Source of the DNA: a candidate division TM6 bacterium UASB124
Lineage (GTDB): Bacteria; Babelota; Babeliae; Babelales; RVW-14
Assembly: GCA_945872225.1 (NCBI GenBank)
Contig: CAMBZK010000002.1
Coordinates: 1 to 24,171 of the forward strand
Direction: 5' to 3'
DNA: 24,171 nt
Part shown: positions 9,255 through 15,547 of the stretch, in pieces
How positions within the stretch are numbered: the first letter of the stretch is position 1
Layout of the letters: each line of letters opens with the position of its first letter
Program-made: the position numbers and the translations under genes
Notes under the pieces: model-generated
Seen by the model: the letters and a program-made list of their open reading frames with translations, nothing else
Told to the model about the DNA's origin: nothing
Databases searched by the model: none

Positions 9255-10109
9255 TTATTCACTCAGCACACCGGAAAAAACTTCTTGTGCCGTTGCTTGC
9301 AAACTAATTACCCCATTGCTATCAAGCCAAGCAATTACCCTGCCACCCGGCATAGTAATGCTTATGTGCTCATCGTCGTTAATTTTACCCATTGAGCGCA
9401 ACAGTCCTGTAAAAGCAGCTGCTCCTGAGCTACAAGCAAGCGTTATACCACATCCTCGCTCGTAAATATGCATGCCATAAGACTTGATGCCTGTCTGGCT
9501 AAAAAATTCCGGCTCTTCCCAGAAAAATTCAACATTAGTTTTTTGTGGAAACAGTTCATGTGTTTCGATGCTTTTACCATGTTGTGCAAGCCATGGCAAA
9601 GTAACCTGTTGCTCAATAAAAAAATGAGGGTTACCGACAGAAAATGCAATGCCTTCAAAGGTCCCAGCCTCCGTCGTTACGCTCTTTTTACCAAGCATAG
9701 AAGCACTGCCAACCTGCGTTACAATAACAAGCATCCCGTCGCTATTTTTTTGGACTAGGCAATCAATAATGCCTGCACCAAGCATAATCTCAAACCGAGC
9801 AGGAAAGTTATGTTCCTTAAAAAGATAATCCGCAACACAGCGCAAGCCATTTAAACAACTCTCAGCTTTACTACCATCAGCATTGTACACCGTCAGCGTT
9901 GGCAGCCGTCTGAGGGTATCAGTCGTAATCACTAAGACACCATCAGCGCCAACGCCATAATGGCGATCACAGGTTTTTTGTACAAACGAGCCAAAATCAC
10001 CACCAATAAGCTCTGCTTGGATAAAAATTGCCGGCTTTTTTAACCAGTCAAAAATAACAAAATCATTACCAAGCGATTGGTATTTCACAAATTTTTTGAG
10101 CAGTGGCAT
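9255..10109 (-). CDS. dapF: Diaminopimelate epimerase (DapF)
   Basis: The 284-residue protein converts LL- to meso-diaminopimelate for peptidoglycan or lysine synthesis. Family motifs are all present: LGNDF (13-17), YGVGADG (51-57), NADGSKAESC with catalytic Cys85, VGNPH (158-162), TNVEFF (191-196), YERG (216-219) and TLACSSGAA with catalytic Cys226. The residue after each catalytic cysteine is unusual: CLNG replaces the normal CGNG, and CSSG replaces CGSG or CGTG. A good Shine-Dalgarno (AAAGGGA) sits just before the ATG. It lies 8 bases downstream of the cysteine synthase-like gene and ~20 bases upstream of the aldolase, so all are probably co-transcribed. Confidence 0.9.
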   Translation of the reverse strand: MPLLKKFVKYQSLGNDFVIFDWLKKPAIFIQAELIGGDFGSFVQKTCDRHYGVGADGVLVITTDTLRRLPTLTVYNADGSKAESCLNGLRCVADYLFKEHNFPARFEIMLGAGIIDCLVQKNSDGMLVIVTQVGSASMLGKKSVTTEAGTFEGIAFSVGNPHFFIEQQVTLPWLAQHGKSIETHELFPQKTNVEFFWEEPEFFSQTGIKSYGMHIYERGCGITLACSSGAAAFTGLLRSMGKINDDEHISITMPGGRVIAWLDSNGVISLQATAQEVFSGVLSE

Positions 10110-10117
10110 TAGTCCCT

Positions 10118-11107
10118 TTACTCTGCAGCAAGACTCACAACGCCATTTTCAAGCGCTGCTTCAACATTTTTTACGTTACGTACTTCATCAACAAATACTT
10201 TGCTTAGATAATTGCGCCCTGAGTCACCAAAAATAACGACCATTACGTCATCTTCGGTTAGGTTTTTTGCATACTCAAGAGCAACATGCATGACAGCCCC
10301 AGTGCTAATGCCAACCAGGAGACCATGCTCCATCGCCAAGCGCTTAGTCATAGAAAACGCGTCAGTATCAGTAATCGTCGCCATCGTATCAAAGGCTGTT
10401 GCATCAAACGTATCACTTATAACATCGATCCCAAGACCCTCAACATTATACGCCTTAGGCTCTTTGGAAGAGTATGATGATGTTGCAGCATCAACCCCAA
10501 TAACCTTAACGCCAGGATTTTGCTCTTTTAAATAGCGCCCAGCGCCAGAAATCATCCCGCAGCTACCAGCGCCACAAACAAAGTGTGTAATTTTACCTTC
10601 TGTCTGCTCCCAAATTTCTGGGCCTGTGCTTAAGTAGTGTGCACGGGGATTCTCTTTATTGAAGTACTGGTCTGGCATAAACGCCCCAGGAATCGTATGA
10701 ACAAGGTGCTCTGCAAATGCATGGTAATTGCGTGGGTCATCATGACGATCAGTATTTGGGCAAACATAAACCTCTGCACCATAAGCGCGCAACACGGCAA
10801 TTTTTTCTGATGCTGTGCGATTTGGAACGGTAATGATAACGCGATATCCTTTTACCTTGCCAACCATTGCGAGCGAAATACCTTGGCTTCCTGAACTAGC
10901 TTCAATAATAGTGCCGCCTGGTTTGAGCTTGCCAGCGTGCTCAGCAGTTTCAACCATGTGTAACGCAGTACGGTCTTTTAAACTGCCGCCAGGATTAAGC
11001 ATTTCAAGTTTTGCCAAAATAGTTGGCTTTACGGGAAAGTCCAAGAGCATGAGCGGGGTATTTCCAATATTTCCCAAAATATTTTTAAACTTATTCCTGA
11101 TAGACAT
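10118..11107 (-). CDS. Cysteine synthase / cystathionine beta-synthase-like PLP enzyme
   Basis: The 329-residue fold-type II PLP enzyme resembles CysK and the catalytic core of CBS. It has NPGGSLKDR with the PLP lysine K44, the substrate loop SSGSQG (71-76), the phosphate loop GAGSCGMISGAGRYLKE (179-195), GISTGA (266-271) and GDSGRNYLSKVF (294-305). The C-terminal motif resembles CBS and CysM-like proteins, but there is no CBS-pair regulatory domain. The substrate loop departs from the usual TSGNTG and the phosphate loop from GTGGTI, so the reaction may not be standard O-acetylserine sulfhydrylation. An AAAGGA site precedes the ATG by 8 bases. It is the first gene of the minus-strand operon and diverges from gltX. 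Confidence 0.8.
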   Translation of the reverse strand: MSIRNKFKNILGNIGNTPLMLLDFPVKPTILAKLEMLNPGGSLKDRTALHMVETAEHAGKLKPGGTIIEASSGSQGISLAMVGKVKGYRVIITVPNRTASEKIAVLRAYGAEVYVCPNTDRHDDPRNYHAFAEHLVHTIPGAFMPDQYFNKENPRAHYLSTGPEIWEQTEGKITHFVCGAGSCGMISGAGRYLKEQNPGVKVIGVDAATSSYSSKEPKAYNVEGLGIDVISDTFDATAFDTMATITDTDAFSMTKRLAMEHGLLVGISTGAVMHVALEYAKNLTEDDVMVVIFGDSGRNYLSKVFVDEVRNVKNVEAALENGVVSLAAE

Positions 11108-11271
11108 CTTTAAAATCCTTTTTCTTTACACATTGAATATATTGCTTGCACCATTTTAGCTATTTTTGACGATGCTTTCTACCTTTTTTGCTTATTTTAA
11201 ATTGCCTTCCCATACTGTACACTAACCTAAAACTTTGAGTACATATTCATAAAAGATCACAGGAATGTTTC
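11108..11271. other. Divergent intergenic region between the cysteine synthase-like gene and gltX
   Basis: This 164-base AT-rich spacer must hold promoters for both divergent genes. I see an isolated TTGACG (11166-11171, plus) but no convincing -35/-10 pair on either strand, and no leader hairpin or T-box-like element for the synthetase. Confidence 0.4.
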
Positions 11272-12708
11272 ATGAAAACCCCGGTACGTGTTCGCTTTGC
11301 ACCATCGCCCACTGGTTTTATGCATCTGGGCAGTGTTCGTGTAGCGCTGTTAAATTATATTTTTGCAAAAAAACATGCTGGGACTTTTGTACTTCGCATC
11401 GAAGATACTGACGCAGCACGTAACCTTGACGCCGCTCGCGCAAAAATTGTTGAAGACCTTGCGTGGCTCAGTCTACCGTACCAAGAAGGCCCTCTTGCTG
11501 GTGGCGATTATGGCCCCTACCTCCAGTCAGAGCGCGATCACATATACCAAGAGCAGCTTAACAAGCTCATTGCCAACGGCAAAGTATACCGCTGTTTTTG
11601 CACCCCCGAAGAGCTTGATGCCAAGCGTCAAAAACAGATCGCTATGGGCAAACCACCCCGCTACGACCGTACGTGCACCCTTTTGAATAATGAAAAAATC
11701 GAAGCCAAACTTGAAGCAGCAACACCGTTTATCTGGCGCTTTAAACTGAACTATGATCAAACGATCGAGATTCATGACATTGCTCGCGGCAAGATTCATT
11801 TTGAGATGAAACATTTTAGCGATTTCGCGCTGACCCGCCAAGACGGCACCTGTACCTTTATGTTTGCCAACTTTGTCGACGACTGGCTTATGGCTATTAC
11901 CCATGTCATTCGCGGCGAAGACCATCTCTCAAACACCGCATTACAAGCCGCATTGTTTGACGCTTTTTCACTACCGCTACCGATCTATTGGCATATTCAA
12001 ATTATGTGCAATGTCCAAGGCGAAAAACTCTCCAAGCGTGATTTTGGCTTTAGCTTAGAGGATTTGAAACAAGCGGGGTACCTACCCATTGCCATTTTAA
12101 ACTACATGGCAACCGTCGGCGTCTCGTTTGCCGAAGAGGTCCAATCGCTTGAAGAGCTTATTCAAAACTATAATTTTGATACTATCCACCACACTGGTGG
12201 CATTCGTTACGATGTTGAAAAACTCAACTGGTTCAACCATAAATGGCTCAACCGCTTTGATGCAAGTGTGCTTCTCCCAACCATTAAACCACTCCTGCAT
12301 ACAACTCACACTGCAAGCGCATCGCTTGACGACGCAACACTGACTCATCTGATCAGCAAAGTAAAAGGCGATGTGTACACCCTGCCGGAACTGGTCAAAG
12401 CTCTTGATTTTATGTTTGTAGCACCGACCATAAACAAAGATTCCCTCGTAGCCATAGTTGGCCAACAAGCGAGTGATATCATGATCCCGTTGCTACAAAA
12501 GCACTACAAAGCTGATGATACCACCGCTATGATTAACGCGATCAAAGCTGATGGCCTTGCGCAGGGACTTAAGACTAAAGAAATTCTGGGATCTATTCGG
12601 CTGATTTTAACCGGCAACGCCCAGGGCATTGGCATTAATGACCTAGCAACCATGCTCACCCATGATGATATTGTGGCACGAATTGCACTCTTCTTGAGTG
12701 CCAACTAG
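11272..12708 (+). CDS. gltX: Glutamyl-tRNA synthetase
   Basis: The 478-residue class I synthetase charges tRNA with glutamate. The HIGH-type motif is PSPTGFMHLGS (11-21) and the KMSKS-type motif is KLSKR (252-256). LRIEDTD (41-47), YLQSER (83-88) and HVIRGEDHLSNT (211-222) are diagnostic. A zinc-knuckle-like set Cys108, Cys110, Tyr131 and Cys135 is present, and the C-terminal anticodon-binding part includes LTGNAQGIGI. Length matches bacterial GltX. Whether it is discriminating or also charges tRNA-Gln (with GatCAB) cannot be told from this window. AGGA lies 7 bases before the ATG. It ends 20 bases from a convergent small gene. Confidence 0.96.
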   Translation: MKTPVRVRFAPSPTGFMHLGSVRVALLNYIFAKKHAGTFVLRIEDTDAARNLDAARAKIVEDLAWLSLPYQEGPLAGGDYGPYLQSERDHIYQEQLNKLIANGKVYRCFCTPEELDAKRQKQIAMGKPPRYDRTCTLLNNEKIEAKLEAATPFIWRFKLNYDQTIEIHDIARGKIHFEMKHFSDFALTRQDGTCTFMFANFVDDWLMAITHVIRGEDHLSNTALQAALFDAFSLPLPIYWHIQIMCNVQGEKLSKRDFGFSLEDLKQAGYLPIAILNYMATVGVSFAEEVQSLEELIQNYNFDTIHHTGGIRYDVEKLNWFNHKWLNRFDASVLLPTIKPLLHTTHTASASLDDATLTHLISKVKGDVYTLPELVKALDFMFVAPTINKDSLVAIVGQQASDIMIPLLQKHYKADDTTAMINAIKADGLAQGLKTKEILGSIRLILTGNAQGIGINDLATMLTHDDIVARIALFLSAN

Positions 12709-12728
12709 GTCGATAAGTTCATACGTCG

Positions 12729-12968
12729 TTATGGTTTTGGAAGCGGGTTTGGTTTGCGCTGAAGGTCAAAAATATATTCTTTAGCGATGAAGTAATCCAT
12801 CAGATGATTGAAGATTTTTTCCTGGCTTGCCGGGACAAAAAACTCGAACAGGTTGGTATTTTTATCAATTGTTCGCTCAAAGCAGACATGGTCTTCATTG
12901 CGAAGCAAGCCAACAACAAGCCAAATTTTTTCGCGCACCAGGTACCCTTGGTAGTACAAACACTGCAT
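12729..12968 (-). CDS. Small hypothetical protein (possibly DUF4911-like)
   Basis: The 79-residue product has alternating strand/helix character (KIWLVVGLL, NLFEFFVPA, KIFNHLMDYFIA) without signal or membrane segments. The overall pattern reminds me of the small DUF4911 family, but that is a weak recollection. Start is the ATG at 12968 because GAGG sits 8 bases upstream; an in-frame TTG at 12974 is too close to that site. The gene is convergent with gltX and lies downstream of a strong hairpin (12986-13037). The opposite-strand frame here looks less protein-like. Function unknown. Confidence 0.55.
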   Translation of the reverse strand: MQCLYYQGYLVREKIWLVVGLLRNEDHVCFERTIDKNTNLFEFFVPASQEKIFNHLMDYFIAKEYIFDLQRKPNPLPKP

Positions 12969-12976
12969 TATCAACG

Positions 12977-12980
12977 CCTC
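12977..12980 (-). promoter_or_regulatory. Ribosome binding site deciding the start of the small hypothetical gene
   Basis: GAGG on the minus strand is 8 bases before the ATG at 12968 but only 2 bases before the alternative TTG at 12974, so the ATG is preferred. Confidence 0.5.
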
Positions 12981-12985
12981 AAATG

Positions 12986-13037
12986 AAAAACTACGCTACA
13001 AAAAACCGTTCAAGCGGCTTACTGTAGCGTAGTTTTT
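12986..13037 (-). terminator. Intrinsic terminator of the Ala/Pro-rich protein gene (perfect 15-bp inverted repeat)
   Basis: AAAAACTACGCTACA (12986-13000) and TGTAGCGTAGTTTTT (13023-13037) are perfect reverse complements around a 22-base loop that contains a smaller CCG/CGG pairing. A on one side and T on the other make it usable in both directions. By position it terminates the minus-strand gene ending at 13072; it lies just upstream of the ribosome binding site of the small gene at 12729-12968. Confidence 0.8.
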
Positions 13038-13071
13038 AAATTTTGTACAAAGGGGCTCTTAAACCCTATTT

Positions 13072-13809
13072 TTATGCAGCTGCCGGCACTGGAGGCACTA
13101 CTGGTGCAGCGGGCGCTGCTGGAGTAGAAATTACTGGTGCAGCTGGTACCACTGGTGCCGGTGAAGGCGTTGGCACAGCCACAGGAGCTGTTGTTGGGGT
13201 TACAGGCACTGACGGCGTAGCCGCTGGAACAACGAGCACTGGTGGCGTAACCACTGGCGCTGGTGTCACTACAGGCGTAGCTGGCGTAGCCGCTGGGGCT
13301 TCTGTGACCACAGGTGCTGCTGGCGCTGGTGTTATTACAGGTGCTGCTGGCGCTTCTCCCGCTGGGATTTCTGTCGCAGGCGGTGTAGATGCTTCTGGGG
13401 CTACAGGCGCCGCTGACGTGGCCGCTGGGGCTTCTGGTACAACAGGTGCTGCTGGCGCTTCTGTCACTGGCGGTGTAGATACTGGCGCTACAGCCGTAGC
13501 CGGCGCTTCTGGGGTAGGCGATACTCCTGGTGCTGCAGTTGCTGGTACGGAAGATCCTGTTGCTTGATCAAGTGCGGCACTAAAGTCATTAATAGCTTTT
13601 TTAGCATCTTCAACACGTGTCTTAACCGTCTCTTGCGACGTAACAGAAGCAGAAGACAAGAGGTTCAACAATGGCTCTTTAATTTTTTGAAGCTGGTCAG
13701 CTAAAGCCGTCCCCAAATCAGTCGATAACGCCCCATACACATTGCCAACATACATGGCAACAACGACTGCCAGCATGATTACCATGCCTTTTCCTATGGT
13801 ATTTTTCAT
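13072..13809 (-). CDS. Secreted or membrane-anchored Ala/Pro/Val-rich low-complexity protein
   Basis: Using the ATG at 13809 the product has 245 residues. It has a basic N-terminus and a hydrophobic segment (~8-27) ending in VYGA (signal peptide or anchor). A ~65-residue helical amphipathic region follows (ALADQLQKIKEPLLNLLSSA, then VEDAKKAINDFSAALDQA). The last ~150 residues are nearly all Ala, Pro, Val and Thr in irregular APAAPV/VTPAP-type repeats. The 5' ATG at 13821 overlaps the Shine-Dalgarno GGAG, so it is not the start. The gene has its own consensus-like promoter and strong terminator, which implies an abundant single-gene transcript. No homologous family recognised; a surface or periplasm-spanning spacer protein is an inference. 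Confidence 0.75.
   Translation of the reverse strand: MKNTIGKGMVIMLAVVVAMYVGNVYGALSTDLGTALADQLQKIKEPLLNLLSSASVTSQETVKTRVEDAKKAINDFSAALDQATGSSVPATAAPGVSPTPEAPATAVAPVSTPPVTEAPAAPVVPEAPAATSAAPVAPEASTPPATEIPAGEAPAAPVITPAPAAPVVTEAPAATPATPVVTPAPVVTPPVLVVPAATPSVPVTPTTAPVAVPTPSPAPVVPAAPVISTPAAPAAPVVPPVPAAA
13075..13560. repeat. Low-complexity GC-rich repeat coding for Ala/Pro/Val/Thr runs
   Basis: Degenerate short repeats (gctgctggcgct, ggtgctgctggcg, accactggcgct and similar on the plus strand) fill this stretch. Base composition is distinctly more GC-rich than the neighbours, and repeat-number variation is plausible. Confidence 0.7.
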
Positions 13810-13815
13810 TGTATT

Positions 13816-13819
13816 CTCC
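13816..13819 (-). promoter_or_regulatory. Ribosome binding site deciding the start of the Ala/Pro-rich protein
   Basis: GGAG on the minus strand, then AATACA, then ATG at 13809. The upstream ATG at 13821 overlaps this site, which rules it out as the main start. Confidence 0.75.
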
Positions 13820-13856
13820 ATTTATTTTTTACAAATAAGCAATCTACTAGTTACAT

Positions 13857-13884
13857 TTTATAACTATCAGCATTTTAAAGTCAA
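13857..13884 (-). promoter_or_regulatory. Sigma-70-type promoter of the Ala/Pro-rich protein gene
   Basis: On the minus strand TTGACT (13879-13884) is followed by a 16-base spacer and TATAAA (13857-13862). It lies ~48 bases before the ATG at 13809. This is the best -35/-10 pair seen in the window outside the origin region. Confidence 0.65.
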
Positions 13885-13914
13885 TAATAATTGCGCCTAT
13901 TTGTAATAAATATG

Positions 13915-13957
13915 AGCTAGTCAGGCTTTTCTGGCCCTCAAAAAGAGCCTACTAGCT
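13915..13957 (-). terminator. Imperfect hairpin at the 3' end of enolase
   Basis: AGCTAGTCAGGCTTTT (13915-13930) pairs with the reverse complement of AAAAGAGCCTACTAGCT (13941-13957), with one bulged base in each arm and a ~9-base loop. It overlaps the enolase stop codon and has no uridine run after it, so it may be a weak terminator or a 3'-stabilising structure. Confidence 0.45.
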
Positions 13958-15208
13958 ATTCAACATCTCGGCGATCCAAAGCAGACGATTATACTTTGCC
14001 ACCCGCTCTCCCCTGACAGGAGCTCCTGCCTTAAGTTGGCCTGCGGCGCTCCCCACGGCAAGGTCTGCTATAAAGTCATCATTAGTCTCGCCTGAACGAT
14101 GCGAAATAATGGTTGATAGCCGTTGCTCTTGGCATAACTTAATAGCCTCAATAGTCCGTGAAACCGTGCCTATTTGATTGGGTTTTATCAAAACTGCATT
14201 CATAGCCTTCTCCACCAAGCCCTGTTGAATGCGGTTGGTATTGGTCACCAAAAGGTCATCACCAATAATTTGCACCGTATCACCAAGCTTGGCATTAAGC
14301 CACTGCCACCCCTGCCAATCGTCCTCAGCAAGGCCATCTTCTAATGAGACAAGAGGGAACTGTTGCTGCAGTTTTTTGTATAATTCAATCAACTCGGGCG
14401 CTGTCAAAGCCTGTTCGTGGAGTTTGTAGCGGTTTGCCCCGGTATCATAAAAATGAGTAGCCGCAACATCAAGCCCAAAAGACATGCTTTCAGCCCCCCA
14501 TGAAAATTGCTCCGCAGCCTGCTGCAAGAGCTGAAGCGCCTGCTCTTCTGGCATCATAGCCTTATTGCTAAAAGCAGGGACAAAACCTCCTTCGTCACCA
14601 ATCGCTGTCCCGTAACCAGCCTGATGCAACACGATTTTGAGCTGATGATAAAAATCATCAACACAAGCTAAGCTCTGTGAAAAATCTGATTGTGACGGAA
14701 TCGCTAAAAATTCTTGAAAGACTAAATCTCCATCAGCATGCATGCCACCATTCAGCACATTAAACATGCAACGCGGCAACATTGGCTCAGGAAAGTCCCA
14801 CAGCGTATTGATTAGCTCAAATAACTCAACCCCCTCTACCCAAGCCTGAGCACGAATTACCGCGATGCTCACTGCTAGCATGGCGTTCGCGCCCAAGGCG
14901 CTACAATCTTTAGTCCCATCGAGGGCAATAAGCTGCTTATCCATAGCAACGATATTGGGGCTTTTCCCCAATAAAATACTGGGGGCTATTGCTCTTTTTA
15001 TATGCTCAACAGCCGTCAATACCCCCTTGCCATGGTATAGCGCTGCATTATTATCACGTAATTCATGCGCCTCATGCCTGCCTGTTGATGCGCCACTCGG
15101 GCAGCTAGCAACAATAACAGCACCATCCGCCAACGTAAGACGACACTCGACCGCTGGCAAGCCGCGAGAATCGAGGATTTGAAAGGCATCGACTTGAACA
15201 ATATGCAT
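13952..15208 (-). CDS. eno: Enolase
   Basis: The 418-residue glycolytic enzyme interconverts 2-phosphoglycerate and phosphoenolpyruvate. It has ILDSRG (11-16), SGASTG (38-43), FNVLNGGMHAD (149-159), FQEF (164-167), GDEGGF (204-209, catalytic Glu206), magnesium ligands Asp247, Glu290 and Asp317, IKPNQIGT with Lys342, and SHRSGET (369-375, His370). Length is close to the usual ~430. The ATG at 15208 fits the family N-terminus and has GGGG 6 bases upstream; the in-frame ATG at 15220 has no site. It is divergent from the YajC-like gene. Confidence 0.97.
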   Translation of the reverse strand: MHIVQVDAFQILDSRGLPAVECRLTLADGAVIVASCPSGASTGRHEAHELRDNNAALYHGKGVLTAVEHIKRAIAPSILLGKSPNIVAMDKQLIALDGTKDCSALGANAMLAVSIAVIRAQAWVEGVELFELINTLWDFPEPMLPRCMFNVLNGGMHADGDLVFQEFLAIPSQSDFSQSLACVDDFYHQLKIVLHQAGYGTAIGDEGGFVPAFSNKAMMPEEQALQLLQQAAEQFSWGAESMSFGLDVAATHFYDTGANRYKLHEQALTAPELIELYKKLQQQFPLVSLEDGLAEDDWQGWQWLNAKLGDTVQIIGDDLLVTNTNRIQQGLVEKAMNAVLIKPNQIGTVSRTIEAIKLCQEQRLSTIISHRSGETNDDFIADLAVGSAAGQLKAGAPVRGERVAKYNRLLWIAEMLNS

Positions 15209-15278
15209 GAGAAACCCCATAAAATTTAGCTACTTTTTACAAACCATGCCCCGCATGATAGCTTGCTGTGCATCAATG

Positions 15279-15284
15279 AAAGGA
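15279..15284 (+). promoter_or_regulatory. Ribosome binding site deciding a GTG start for the YajC-like gene
   Basis: AAAGGA is 5 bases before the GTG at 15290; the longer frame starting at a TTG at 15263 has no such site. Confidence 0.6.
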
Positions 15285-15289
15285 TTATC

Positions 15290-15547
15290 GTGATTATACT
15301 ACTTGTTATCGGCCTTTTTTCTCTTGCTGTTGCTATGTACCTTGCCTTTGTTCTGCCTGGCAATGAGTCTACGCAAGAAAAGCAACACCTAGTAGCCACC
15401 CTCATCATTGGCACGCGCATCAAAACGTACACTGGCGATATTGGCACTATCCACTACATCACAGGCAAACAGTTAACCATTTTTTTTGATGATGGGAATA
15501 GAAAAATTATACACCAAGAGCACGTAGCAACTATTATCAATGACTAA
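15290..15547 (+). CDS. YajC-like single-span membrane protein (Sec accessory subunit candidate)
   Basis: With the GTG start the product has 85 residues. An N-terminal membrane helix (~2-22, ending in LPG) is followed by a polar helix (NESTQEKQHLVATL) and a small beta domain (GTRIKTYTGDIGTIHYITGKQLTIFFDDG, with a final HVATII strand). This order matches YajC: helix, RPQ-like junction, GDEV-T-GGIIGTV, then a terminal strand. YajC associates with SecDF in protein export. Identity is low, so the call rests on pattern and size. The last 8 bases overlap the start of the ComEC-like gene, so the two are translationally coupled. Confidence 0.6.
   Translation: MIILLVIGLFSLAVAMYLAFVLPGNESTQEKQHLVATLIIGTRIKTYTGDIGTIHYITGKQLTIFFDDGNRKIIHQEHVATIIND

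Noticed and set aside
11166..11198. TTGACG followed by a TATTTT-like -10 upstream of gltX
   Set aside because: Spacer of about 21 bases is too long for a sigma-70 promoter; not called.
11527..11925. Minus-strand 132-residue frame inside gltX
   Set aside because: Fully inside a well-supported synthetase gene; no motif or ribosome site.
12804..12986. Plus-strand 60-residue frame opposite the small hypothetical gene
   Set aside because: No ribosome site and less protein-like composition than the minus-strand frame, which has GAGG at proper spacing.
13043..13567. Plus-strand Gly/Ala/Thr-rich frame resembling a collagen-like repeat protein
   Set aside because: It is the antisense of the Ala/Pro/Val repeat. 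The minus-strand frame has the promoter, ribosome site, signal sequence and non-repetitive helical head; the plus frame has none of these.
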